64,000 bases of DNA from Daphnia pulex (Eukaryota; Arthropoda; Branchiopoda; Diplostraca; Daphniidae). Below are positions 10,442 to 21,474 of the stretch, in pieces. The position numbers and the translations under genes were made by a program. The stretch is taken from the NCBI RefSeq assembly GCF_021134715.1, contig NC_060021.1, positions 1,302,001 through 1,366,000 of the forward strand, written 5' to 3'. Within the stretch, counting starts at the first letter, position 1. Every line of letters begins with the position of its first letter. The notes under the pieces were generated by a model. That model did no database searches. It was given only the letters and a program-made list of their open reading frames with translations, and was not told where the DNA came from.

Positions 10442-11986
10442 TTAATACGTTGACTCGGCCAACAGTTCCGCGTAAGCCGAGTGGCAGCTACTCAGTCTCC
10501 CGATGATGGTCATCTTACCGCTGATGCCGTCAGCGGCAAACGTACGATTGATTCTTACGAAGTGCTCTCTTCCGATCTCGTATAGCCTGTAGTTTTTAAT
10601 TCTTTTAAACAGTTGAAAGTTTGAACATTCCGTAATGACTGTTAATCCGCGTATGATGTCGTTTGCGGCCGCTTTGCGCATCTCCTCACTATTTCCGGAA
10701 ATCATCAGTTTATAGGTGCCGTCGACTGCTCCTCTTATGCTCACGACGATTTGGTATTCTGTTTCAATGCGATAGATGTTTGATCCTCCGCTACCAACAA
10801 TCCGTCCATAATCGCCACCTTGGATGTTTTTGAGTAAAAGTCGGTTACCAGGGAGAGATTTTTCCTCAATGGGACTGGACACGACGACGAGTTCTTGTTC
10901 CGTCTTTACTGGGCCACTGATGATGGTGCGGGAGTCGTCCTGGGCGGGTTTCCTCACCTTGTCCTCCGTTTTTTGAGTGGGTTGTAGATCCACCGTGCTG
11001 GGCTCGTTCGTTGATTTCAAGGCATCGCCATACGTGACGGTAGATCCATCCGGGTTGACCACATAGCCACTTATCGGTTTGTTCTTGTACCTTATGTCGC
11101 TGACTGGGAAATAGACTTGCGGTTTCAAATCGACTTGCTGATGGACGGGTGATTTGGTTCGCTCATCCCGGGCTGGGATATAAAAAGAACGACGACGGTT
11201 CTTATTGCCTTCCATAATCTTCATGTCCAGTTCGAAGCCATAGTCTTCATCATCTTTGGTCACGTGCTGCTCAAGTTCTTCAGTTCCACATCCAACTTCT
11301 TTCGTCATTGACTGGCCGGTCTGTGTGGAGTTATTTGCTACCTCAACAACACATCCGCATCCAACTTCCATTGTTAACGGCTTTACGGTTTGGTTGGTAG
11401 CCGTAAATTCGTTACGCAATTGCGTCATCTGCTGTTCGTATGACTGTGTAACCTTTTCAATTGCATCAACGGTCGTGATCTTATTCTGCTCAAGTTGTTC
11501 TAAAAGCTCGTCCTTTTCTGCCGTAAGACAAGACAGGTGGCGTTTAAGTTGGTCGTTAGTTGTGGTCACTTCCGACAGCGATTTTCTCACGGAAATAAGT
11601 TCGGTTTCAATCTGGTCTGGTAATAGTTGAAGTGATAGGGCCAGTTGCTGATGTTGTTGCAATTCGTACCTTGTTGTCTTCAGTTCTGCCGACAATTTTG
11701 CAACTTCGGCAGCGCAATCCTCCCCGTCTTGGTTCTCTGGTATGGACGGCAGAGACGTGTTGCAATTGAAGCGATTCAGCCTGACAGATGGTGTTTTCAG
11801 TACTGAACGATATCGGGTTCCAGGTTTCATTTTGGTAGTTTGATCCTGGTTGGCCAATTTGGCATCTGGTAATTCGGTAACGGACTTGATGTCCGGGGTC
11901 GGGTAATTAGACTCATCTTTTTCACTTTCGTGAAAAAGAATCATGGTCCACACATATACGAAAAAGCAAACTAGAAGACTTTCCAT
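10442..11986 (-). CDS. KH-domain coiled-coil protein, copy 2 (intact)
   Basis: This 514-residue single-exon frame is the longer form of the gene at 1649. The same N-terminal hydrophobic segment, coiled-coil region and KH domain are present; the GxxG loop here reads IVGSGG. Because the T run is two bases shorter (about 10600-10604), the frame continues through a tail with a second pattern of alternating hydrophobic residues ending in AELLAESTY. That tail resembles the last strand and helix of another KH-like fold, though this is a weak impression. The absence of introns, unlike neighbouring genes, could reflect a retrocopy origin. I do not recognise an orthologue. Confidence 0.75.
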   Translation of the reverse strand: MESLLVCFFVYVWTMILFHESEKDESNYPTPDIKSVTELPDAKLANQDQTTKMKPGTRYRSVLKTPSVRLNRFNCNTSLPSIPENQDGEDCAAEVAKLSAELKTTRYELQQHQQLALSLQLLPDQIETELISVRKSLSEVTTTNDQLKRHLSCLTAEKDELLEQLEQNKITTVDAIEKVTQSYEQQMTQLRNEFTATNQTVKPLTMEVGCGCVVEVANNSTQTGQSMTKEVGCGTEELEQHVTKDDEDYGFELDMKIMEGNKNRRRSFYIPARDERTKSPVHQQVDLKPQVYFPVSDIRYKNKPISGYVVNPDGSTVTYGDALKSTNEPSTVDLQPTQKTEDKVRKPAQDDSRTIISGPVKTEQELVVVSSPIEEKSLPGNRLLLKNIQGGDYGRIVGSGGSNIYRIETEYQIVVSIRGAVDGTYKLMISGNSEEMRKAAANDIIRGLTVITECSNFQLFKRIKNYRLYEIGREHFVRINRTFAADGISGKMTIIGRLSSCHSAYAELLAESTY

Positions 11987-12066
11987 CTTTCAGATGTATA
12001 GTAGAGTTTGAATTCAGCAGTAGGTTGACAAAACTATCGAATAATTTATGGGCAGGATCATCGAGG

Positions 12067-12073
12067 CTTTATA
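12067..12073 (-). promoter_or_regulatory. TATA box of KH gene, copy 2
   Basis: TATAAAG is 80 bases upstream of the ATG at 11986, identical in position and flanks to the copy 1 box. Confidence 0.5.
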
Positions 12074-12288
12074 GAAGTCGACGTCTGAAGCGGCGTTTGC
12101 AATCAACTTTTGATCCTTTTAACTTTAATTTCAAAACAAATTTTACCGTAAAAATTATTAATAGTTTTTTTAAATCAAAGATCTTCTTTTAAAGAATATT
12201 GTTCAATTATATTCAAGTCAATTGCATTATTTTAAATTAATTAAATATGCTCTTAAAGGCGAGCTTAAAGGTCCGGAGTATAGGGCAT

Positions 12289-12301
12289 GTCACGTGACGT
12301 C
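12289..12301. promoter_or_regulatory. E-box/CRE overlap, copy 2 first site
   Basis: Counterpart of the 3385 site. The core is unchanged although the nearby flank has a substitution (AGAAATTTT to AGACATTTT) and a two-base deletion in the spacer. Confidence 0.5.
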
Positions 12302-12542
12302 GTACTATTGCGCAATAGAACTAATGCGCAGTATAGACATTTTGCGCAACATTTTTCCCATTTTGACTATTGGCTGTTACGCTGAAACGTCCCAGTTTAA
12401 TATTTCTGCAAAGAAAACTAGATTATATCAATCGAAACTTAAGATCTTCTTTTAAACAATATTGTTCAAGTACATTCAAGTCAATGGCATTAATTTAAAT
12501 TAATTAAATATGCTCTTAAAGAACCGGAGTCCGGAGTATAGT

Positions 12543-12555
12543 GTCACGTGACGTC
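12543..12555. promoter_or_regulatory. E-box/CRE overlap, copy 2 second site
   Basis: Counterpart of the 3641 site, core unchanged. Four copies of this 13-mer thus occur in the two units. Confidence 0.5.
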
Positions 12556-13009
12556 CAACTATTGCGCAATGCATTTTTCCCATTTTGACTTCATATCAGA
12601 CCTTCGTCTCCTAGGTGTTATTGGCAATTATTTTTTCGATTCCTTTATTTATTTAAATAAATTTATTTCATGAATTTTCTATACTGAAAAAAAAAAATCA
12701 ATTTGAGAGTTGCAACCGAGCGAGGATTATAACATACCGTAACATACATTCATGTATCAACTGTGCTCAAACTTTATTCTGCTCACAAGTCGTTCTAAAA
12801 CTCCCAAGGCGTCGATGGTGGTAAGACAGAAAAAAATAAATTTTCGACGTAAAAGCAACAATTTTTAAAAAGGAAACTTTGCAAAAGGCGTTTCTTTATT
12901 TATTGGTATACAGTCAAGCGATTCCGCAATAAAACAGGACGCATCGCGAATTTAGTTAAAAAAAAAGACAACAAAGAACTTTCTTAGTTAAAAACAAACA
13001 AACAAAATA

Positions 13010-16000
13010 TCACATTTTTTCGCGCTTGCAGCGTTTCGGTGGAGGGACGACACTGACGTCGTCGGCTGTTCCACGTTTCGTCTTCAACTTTTCTTGACCT
13101 AGGCGTTCCCGAAGCTTCACCAATGATTCCAATTCACCTTTGCTGGTAAAAAATGGTTGATTGATCTCTTCGTAATGTTTACGGGTTTTCGTAATGATGC
13201 AACGCGAATTTTTGCCAGCGCCAGACGTAGTAACGGAAACGCTAAAGTGTTTAGACCCTCTCATAAGTTGTGCGGCGAATTTGCGAGCCTCAGCGATTCC
13301 AGTAAACTTCGTGTAGGTCATGGATTCTTGACTGGACCGAAGAAAAGCTTGCACTTCAGGATGACTCGGTACAACTGCTTCAGATTGGTGCCAGCTAAAT
13401 GGTGGTTCCTTCAAAGACGCCGATTTCCGTGAACAGTTGTCAACAATGGTTGCGAAAGCACCAAAAGCAAGATTAGAAACTGTAAAGGCTTGCTTGATAA
13501 CAGGACTGTTCAAGAAGAGGCGTAAAAATATATAGGTGCTAGTTGATGGAAAAGCTGTAGAAACACTTGTGGCGAACGATTGCCAAGATTGCTCATCTTC
13601 CAGCCACAAGAGCAAATTCAAAAGGCGCATTGCTTCCTCGTTCTTGACAAGTGGCACAAAATCCATGGTAAAGAAGAGCCTGGACGCTTGGCGATAAAAA
13701 TTGAAACAGGCTGGAAAATTCTTGATATTTGGAATTGTTTTGAGTTCCGATTGGTGTAGCTGTAAAACAAGATCCATGAGTGAGGAAACTGGTAGTTTGG
13801 CAATTAATGGTGCAAACAATTGAGCGTCGATTGTTGGTTCATTTTTAAGTCGATTTCTTTCGAGCAAGAAAAAAAAATGGATGCAAATTGGGATGTCATT
13901 CCGTTTTGAAAACTTCTCGATATCGGCGATCCAAGTTTGTATGATAGAACCACAGGTTTTCAAGATGATCAGCTTCAATTTGGAATCCAGTATTCCCCAC
14001 ACGAGCGGGGTACTAATTAAGCCAGCAAACAAATCGTATTTTTCTTGATGGCTCCGGGTCCCAGATTCTTCATTGGCACAGACTTGCTTGATTAAAGATT
14101 GTGTTAATGATGCAACACCCGACTCGATAAAAACGTCTAACACATTTAGAAGATTTCGTCTAGAGAGCTCGTGAGCTTCGTCTTTCTTCAATTTCGTTAT
14201 CAAGGAATTGCCAATAAGAGAAATCATCGTGGGGTAGGAAGGACACGCTTTCAAACGTTTCGAGTTGTTTTTCAATAGATCACTGAATATGTTGGACAAT
14301 TGGTTAACATCCAGTTGTGCCAATATTGATGCAATTAACTTCGCTCGTCGTGGATCGAGTATGTGAGAATTCTTCCCACTGTGAATCACTAATTGAAAAC
14401 ATAATGATAATTTGGATGACAACAGAAAATATCCATACGCGCATGGATCGCCTGGTCCTGATGTTTCTTTCTTCATTGAAGTTAATTGACTATCAACAAG
14501 CACTTCCATAAAAATCTCGCCTAGGTCAGACGAAAGGTCCAAATTCAATATTTCAGGAGACGAAATTACATCTTCCAATAATGTTTCCGAACGAGTTTTG
14601 TTTTCTTTAAAGGCGATGTGAGCGCGGACGATGTTGGATAGGAAAGATCGAAGCAATTCTGCGTTCCTCGTCCTAAAGCAGCAGCAAATCAAGTTAACGA
14701 CTGCTTTTTTCTCGATACTTGGAGAACGAAGATCACAGTCATTCAGAGCTTTGAACACGACATGAAACATTTTCTTGCAAGATTCCGAGTTCTCGTTACG
14801 TTGCGAGCTAGCTTGAACCGCCATCTCTTGTACAAGGTCGCACAGCATTGAAGATTCCAGTTTGGAGAAAAATGATGAAAACGACTTCATTCTTCCTTGA
14901 TTAGAAGTTTTGGGATTGGCTTCTAGAGCAAATATTAATTCAATATAAGCCCGAATATCAGTTTGCTGCCAAGTGGGGTTGCGGGCTTGCTGTTTGTCGA
15001 TGTTGATGAATGCGGAAGAAACACGATCTCCAACTAATTTGGCTCCTTCTAAGCAATCGAAGTCCATAAAGAAGTGAGCCAATTTGATAACAGGCATAAG
15101 CTGCTGGGTGATTCGAACAGGAGAAATCATTTTCTCAATTAGATCAGCGCAGTCATTCCAACCTATAACAAACAAAAGAATAAGTTTAAACGAATGCACA
15201 AGATTAGGGAGATTCAAAATAATGCTTACCACTGACTCGACACTCGAATTCAACGATCGCCTTGGCAACTTTTTCAGATTGGATTCCTTCAAAGGTTTCT
15301 TGAATGTTGCTGGTTCCATCTTGTGGTAATGGGAAGTCTTCACTCAAAAGCTTCAAGAGAGCAAGGCCTTCTTCGCGGGCTCGGAAGTTAATACAAAGAC
15401 GCAGTAAGCGTTCTGCGACTTCGCCTTTTCCAAATCCAGTTTGGTTCCACATGTGCCAAGGATCAGAAGAACAAAATGAAATGACTTTTCGTAAATCTTC
15501 AGTGGCCTTTTGCACGCTTTCTTTAAGCCATCTAGTTGAACTTTTGAATTCCAATTCTTGCAGGAGCGAATGAAGACCATATTGACAATACATCCGAGAC
15601 GATTCACGCTTGGGCCAAATAACCAAAATGAAGTGTTGGATATATTTTTCGTTAGCGGTTGTATCACCCGATCCATAACATTCTTCACCACACCTATAAT
15701 GTCTATCTTTCGAGTCAATCTTTTTGCTGCTTTTTGTTGGAAGTTTCCTACTAGGTCCAACGCATTGCTCCTTCCAATTAATATCAATTCTCAACTTCCT
15801 GGATATATCTTCCGAATCCAACCATCGCGAAATTTTGTTAGACGATTTCACTTTCTTGTAAGCGTGGCAATCACACCAATCAGTTTTCGAATTCGGTACA
15901 ACACGTATAGTAGTAACGGTCTCTGTCACAACTGCTAAGTGTACGTCCAGAAATCCACAACACTGAAAAAGTTGAGCTGCATCCCGGTCTTTTCTCCGAA

Positions 16001-17429
16001 GTTGACGAAATCCGAAGTCACTTTCTTCATATTTCTCTTCGAGAACAAAGTACAAAACATCTTCTAGATCGCCAATATCTTTTTCTTCCGAAATATCTTC
16101 CGAGGGAGAACTAGTAGAACTATCACAATATTCATCTTCATCTTCGTCTTGATTTTTCCAACTATCTCTTGGACGAGATCTATCCCAATACTCATCTTGG
16201 TCTTGATCTTGATCTTCAAATTCATCCTGGTCATCATCATAGTCTTCATCATAGTCTTCATCATAGTCTTCATCTTGATCTTCATCCAGGTCTTCTTTTT
16301 TACGTGCTTTTAAAGGCAAAGAATTCGAACGACGTTTTTTATACGAATGTTCTCTAGACATAGATGCGACTGGCAGGGCTTCCATTTTAGATGCTGGATT
16401 GGATTTTTTCAATGACGTGCTAAGACTGATGTTCCTTATTTGGGAGTCGGCACTTTGACGCATCCAAGATGAGAGCGATTCCTTTATTCCTTTCAGGGCG
16501 GTGAGAAAAACAGGGAAATCTTTCAGAATCGGTTGTTGGGCATTAGCCCAAACAAGATCAAAGACTAACGTCAATTTCGACCCTTTTGTTATGGGTTCCA
16601 TTGAATGTTCGCAGTTTTCGTAAAATAGCGAAACATAAAAACATCGATCGCTGTCCTTGTGGTTTTCATACACTTTTTCCTTTCCTCCATATTCCACCTT
16701 GAAACGTCCACCTTCATGCCCGCCTTTTACGGGAAGTTGAAGTATCATGGTACCAAACGAACCTTAGCAGCAAAAATAAATTAAGTCAGTATAGTACACA
16801 TACATATTTATGCCAAACTATAAAAATAACATACCATATTCTTTTTCGTATTCCATGGTTCGGTGGTAATGACCGCCAGATTCATACAAAATCAATTGCT
16901 GAAGCTTTGCTTGAACACCCATCAATTCAGAGGGCAGGCCAAGATGTTGAATTGCCAGTGAAGGTAACTTGAGGTCATCAGAAATTGTAGAGGTAAGTTT
17001 TGAAGAATTAATTTCCAAGGCCAGCCGTTTTGAGGTGTCCAAAATCTTGTTCAGTTGTTTTCCATAACAAGATTCTTCAGATATTTCTTTCAGCCTTTGA
17101 ATATCCTGTTCCATTTAAATTATTAGAAAAACCTTTCTTGTTACGTATCTAAAATATACAGCCTATACCTGAACAGATACTGGAATTGAGATATCTCCAA
17201 GATTTTCAACTTTCAAAGGATTCAAAGCTATTGAATCAGGAAGCAACAGTTTTTCACCAAATGCAAAGTCAACTCCCACCTCTTTATTCTTAAGCCTCAC
17301 AGCTTTTAATAGGTGATCCTTCACAGAAGTGCTTTGGCAGGCATGAGAAAATCCTTCTTCTAAGACAGTGTGTACCTCTTGCATATTTTGTGATATTTGC
17401 TGAAGTCTTCCACCTTCAACATTTGCCAT
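13010..17429 (-). CDS. 2OG-Fe(II) oxygenase-like protein, copy 2
   Basis: Exons 17169-17429, 16835-17105, 15230-16762 and 13010-15162 give 1405 residues. From about residue 115 on it is nearly identical to copy 1; upstream of that the two differ at many codons, including a one-codon difference in exon 1. It keeps the same Thr-Met-Glu at the HxD position, the same CEH and GSK motifs and the acidic DEDYDED block. A GCAG just upstream of the leader (about 17461) suggests a 5' UTR intron. It is divergently arranged with the neuralized-like gene, 756 bases start to start. Either the enzyme is inactive or this subfamily binds metal differently; I cannot decide. Confidence 0.8.
16236..16271. repeat. 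12-bp minisatellite in acidic domain, copy 2
   Basis: Three ATCATAGTCTTC units, identical to the array at 7334, within the acidic region of the second oxygenase gene. Confidence 0.8.
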
Positions 17430-18185
17430 TCTTTACAAATTGTGGTGTTCTGCTTGGTACCTGCAGCAAATAAAAGATTTTCAAACATGGAGACTAAATT
17501 AATAAATTTATGTTACTATTAAAATATCATTTTGTGACAAAATTTATGCAGATAAGAATGATTACTTCAGTGTGAGAGGAATTACATATTAAGCTAGACT
17601 TCTATTAGTTAGCTAACGTCACAAGTCATAACAAGTAACTGTCCCTTATCACATCGCCGGGGCCTGAACGTCCTACATCCATTTGATCGAAAGATTCGGA
17701 TTTTACGAAATGCAATAAAATTATTGTACATAAAAATGATACCAGTACTCTAAGTATAGATTAGAACGAGAAAGTTTCTCTTAAAAAAGCATATTCACCT
17801 CTTAGCACATGTCCGAGAAAAATGTTGGAGTTTGGAGGCGTATCGTGACAACATTGAACTGAAAACTGACTATTCAAAAACGAACGATCTCAAAAAGTCG
17901 AAATCTTAAATCGTGGGCCGGACATCTTCCCAGCGTCATCTGTTACAAATTTGAAAGAGCTTTACTTGTTCTATCCTAGATGGCGCTGATGTTTCTCCTT
18001 GTTCAAATTTTCCTGAAACAAATACTGAAATATCTCGTTAACTATTAATTTTAAGTGTAGTACCATCACATAAGTGAATAGCTATTTTTTAATGCTGAAT
18101 CTTAAATATCCATAAATATCTACATTGTCGACATAGGATCGTCGTCATCAAAGCGGTCTATCCCGTCCTTAAGTTATAGCAGTCC
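17430..18185. other. Shared upstream region between oxygenase copy 2 and neuralized-like gene
   Basis: Head-to-head intergenic stretch. Its first ~400 bases are the old duplicate of 8535-8906. Beyond about 17.95 kb it is unique. I see no open frame or clear TATA; a bidirectional promoter is possible but not shown. Confidence 0.5.
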
Positions 18186-19027
18186 ATGGCTCTGAAAAGG
18201 GGATTCCCGTATTCCCGGCCTTTTAAAAAAAGCAGAAGTCACAAAATCATGGCCTTTGCACAAATGACAAGTTGTGTTAGATTTCACTCTCATCATGGAT
18301 CAAATATTGTTTTGGGTGAGAACAACACGGTTGCATATCGTAAAGCAAGTTTTGCCAACGGTCTGGTTTTTAGTGAAAGATCACTTAAACCGGGAGAGGT
18401 ATTTTTCGTTAAAATAACTCAAACCGAGTTGGGTTGGAATGGACACCTTCGTTTAGGACTGACACAGTAAGTTAGCGTGAATATTTTGGTTTATGTTTAA
18501 CTGTACAGTAATTTTTTTTCATTTTCAGATTGGACCCTAATACATTTTTCGATCTGCCTCTAATCTCCTTTGATCTACTACCCCTTGGTCAGACCTGGGT
18601 ATTCTCTATATTTAAACCGGGGAATGAAGATTCTGAAGTCAGGCTACCATCAGGTACATACAAATAAAATTTAAATATAATTATTGGATGTGTTGGGTGT
18701 AATTAAAAAATATACATTTATTTAGAGGTTGGAAGTTTAATTGGCCTACAATACAAACCATACAATGATTTATTCGCCCATCTGCACTTGATAGTTGATG
18801 GAGTGGATAGGGGTGTTGTAGAGTCGGATATCCCATATCATTCCAAGCCTCTGTATGTGGTTGCTGATATTTATGGAACTACTAAAGAAATTCAGATTAG
18901 GCAAATGCATGAAGTCACATCTCTTCAGACTGCTTGTAAAGCAGCCATAATGCAGAACATTGCACAAAAAGCTGTTGGTTCTCTACCACTCCCCAAATTT
19001 CTGAAAGATTTTCTTTTGTATAGGTGA
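18186..19027 (+). CDS. NEURL2: Neuralized-like NHR/SOCS-box protein
   Basis: Exons 18186-18466, 18529-18653 and 18726-19027 give 235 residues; a second in-frame ATG at 18249 would give 214. The NHR domain starts at [11 protein letters not shown] and includes [26 protein letters not shown]-type and [11 protein letters not shown] motifs are typical of neuralized repeats. The last ~35 residues, beginning SLQTACK and ending [14 protein letters not shown], fit a SOCS box that would recruit elongin B/C and cullin 5. One NHR plus a SOCS box is the NEURL2 (Ozz) architecture; the human protein is somewhat longer. The expected role is a substrate receptor of an E3 ubiquitin ligase. The stop codon overlaps a GT-like donor (AGGTGAGC), so read-through splicing is possible. 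Confidence 0.85.
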
Positions 19028-19531
19028 GCACATTGTTGGAACTTGGAATCCCATGTTACATTTTTGTTGATTGTGTTTGTATTCCAATTGAATACAAACA
19101 CAACTAATTAGAATTGGACCAATTCTAATTTCTGTTTGTTTACTTTGGTATTTGTATGTGATACAAATACTGCTGTTAGGCCTGTTACTGTACAAAAATT
19201 AAGATGTGCTTACAAATAATTTCAGATTTGTTCAATCAATAATAAATAATTTATATTTTAAATATTTTTTTTTATTAATTAACAATATATTTTTAGTTAT
19301 TTCCCATTATGATTTATGAGCATAAAAAATAAAAACTAGCATTTTTTTTATTTTTCCAAGAAATGCGTACATCAAATTTGGCAACGTTGTACCTTAACTT
19401 TCACTTTGAAAAATAACGACAAATGCGTCTGTCACTCTGTCTCATTTCACAACTCACAAGCAGAGTGAGAAAGCCTTTGACTGATAAATACGAGTTATCA
19501 ATATCCGTCATCAATTAACGAAACAAGGGAA
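19028..19531 (+). other. AT-rich spacer between neuralized-like gene and NUF2
   Basis: This AT-rich stretch has a near-palindromic segment around 19080-19165 built from AATTGGACCAATTCTAATT-like sequence. No gene is visible. It must contain the 3' end of the neuralized-like gene and the NUF2 promoter. Confidence 0.5.
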
Positions 19532-21365
19532 ATGAATTCCGAGAGACAAGATGAAGATGTTGTTCGTATTGTGAATTGTATAAACAGCTGTTGGCCTGAA
19601 TATTCTTTTACGGCCTTGGACGTACGTAGACCTTGTGGTGAAAAATTCCGAGATGTGTTGAGCAAATTCCTTAAAGGATTCCTTAGTTGCAATTACCAGC
19701 TACCCTCGGTGAGTTATTTTGTTTTTGCACATTTACACATTACTTTTTGGAATCTTATAAATTTTTATCCTGTCGTCAAATAGATGAATTTGAGTGAGTT
19801 TTCAAGAAACCCAGAGATGTTCATACATTTGGAAGGCCCATTGGCTCTTTATCGAGAAATCAATTGCATTCTCAAGAGATTAGGATACAGCAACTTTAAA
19901 TACATAGACATACTCAAACCAAGTAAATTCACATTGATTTCTATCGAGTTGCCTTGTGGTTGTTTATTTGTTTTACCCAATTCTCTGTTTCTAGCATCAA
20001 ACATGATGAGGGAAGTATTGTTGGGCTTAGTAAACTTCCTCGCATACTTTGAGGCTGAAGAAAATAACAAAGAAGACATAGAAGCTGAAATCCAATGCCT
20101 CAAAAATAAAACATTGCAGAATGAAAAACTTTTGGTTGACAAGGAGCGTCATTTGGACAAATGCAAACAGGTTTGAAGTTTAACCTTTTTTCCATCTTCT
20201 TCAATGTTGTAAAAAATTTTTAATATTTTTAGGGTGAAGAAGAAAAGAAGATTATGGTTGCTGAATTTCGAAAGCTCGTCGTTAATCGGAAGGAAAAATA
20301 TTTAAAAATCGAGGCCATTGTTAAAAAGGAGGAAGTGGAAATGGATGAAATCACAAAGAGAATTCGAAGTACCCATGCAAAACTGGAGCAAGAAACCAAC
20401 ACTCTAAAACAGGTAATTTATCATACTAAAGCACGCCAATGTTTACTGGCAATGGATACTATCTACTTTGCAAACTTTTACCAAAGATTGAAATCGAGAA
20501 AGAGCGGGCCGAAGAAGAAGTTGTTCTTGATCCAGAAGGCTTGGAAGCCGAATTTGAAAAAAGCAAGGCTGACAAAGAAAACATCGAGTCGGATTTTACA
20601 TGTCTTAAAAGCCGATTACCGGTTCTTGAACAGCAGATACAGGATCGCACCATGCAACTTCATGAGCATCAAGAAACACACCAACGTATAGTTCAAGTCA
20701 AAGCCAGGGAATCCAAAATAAAGTAAAAACATATTTCTGCATATTGTTTATTCATTCTGTTGAATGAATTAAATATTTTTTTTTTTGCAGACAAGAGTGG
20801 CAGAAAGCCGATGCTGATAATCGACGGGTGGAAGAAGAGAATCAAATCCTGGAAACTCAATTCAAGAAAGATAAAAGTATAATTGAAAGCAAGAAAAGGA
20901 TGTTGGATGAAATGGAACAGAAGATGGAACAGCTTAGTGGCCTGCTTGAAAAAACGCGCTTGGAAATGAAAAAGTAAAATTTCTGTAGTAAAATTTTATT
21001 TCCCGTTGAAAATTGCATCAATACTAAGACTATAATGTGAAATTCATTTTATTAGATGCACGAGCGAAGACGAGAGCCGCAAAACGCAGCAGCAAGCGAG
21101 AGTGTTAGCTATGGAGAATGCGGTTTCGCAGCTGAAACAAGACTTGAAGTTAGGCCAGAAAGTCCTTGAAGAAGGAGCTGTTACATTTGAAGACATTCAT
21201 CGCAAGCATCAGCAAAACGTATTATTTGACTTACTCCGCATTCATTCATTTACTTTTTGTCATTGATTTTTCTTGTTTTTACAGGTCGAAGAAATTAATT
21301 TCAAGTACGTTCAGCGATTCGAAGAAATTGAAAAATTCGTTATAGGAATGTGCCCACAGTTCTAG
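19532..21365 (+). CDS. NUF2: Kinetochore protein NUF2
   Basis: Seven exons: 19532-19708, 19784-20170, 20233-20412, 20487-20722, 20791-20973, 21056-21218 and 21285-21365. They sum to 468 residues, close to the ~464 of human NUF2. Residues about 1-165 form the divergent calponin-homology head; the segment FKYIDILKPS ... LLGLVNFLAYFEAEE aligns with the family's ADILCP ... GIINFIHFRE region. The rest is continuous coiled coil, with the family landmark VVLDPEGLEAEFEK matching the human DSPEKLK site. NUF2 pairs with NDC80 in the NDC80 complex that attaches kinetochores to microtubules. Sequence identity is low, as usual for this family. Exon 4 uses a weak acceptor (CCAAAG); the other introns are canonical. 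It converges on the ACE gene, 109 bases apart. Confidence 0.85.
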
Positions 21366-21474
21366 TGTAACTTAACTTAAGAGCAAACACTGTAATCATC
21401 TCAACTTGTACCTCGTTCAACGTTTGGTTCTTTATTGAAATCACAATTACATTTATCAACCGAGTAATTTCTTT

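Larger units (their letters stand above)
8907..17813. repeat. Tandem 8.9-kb unit, copy 2
   Basis: Second copy of the unit. Its right end matches the end of copy 1 only as an older, diverged duplicate. Weak similarity to the unit start continues past 17800 (for example CATGTCCGAGAA at 17808) to roughly 17.95 kb. This implies an older duplication underneath the recent one. Confidence 0.93.
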
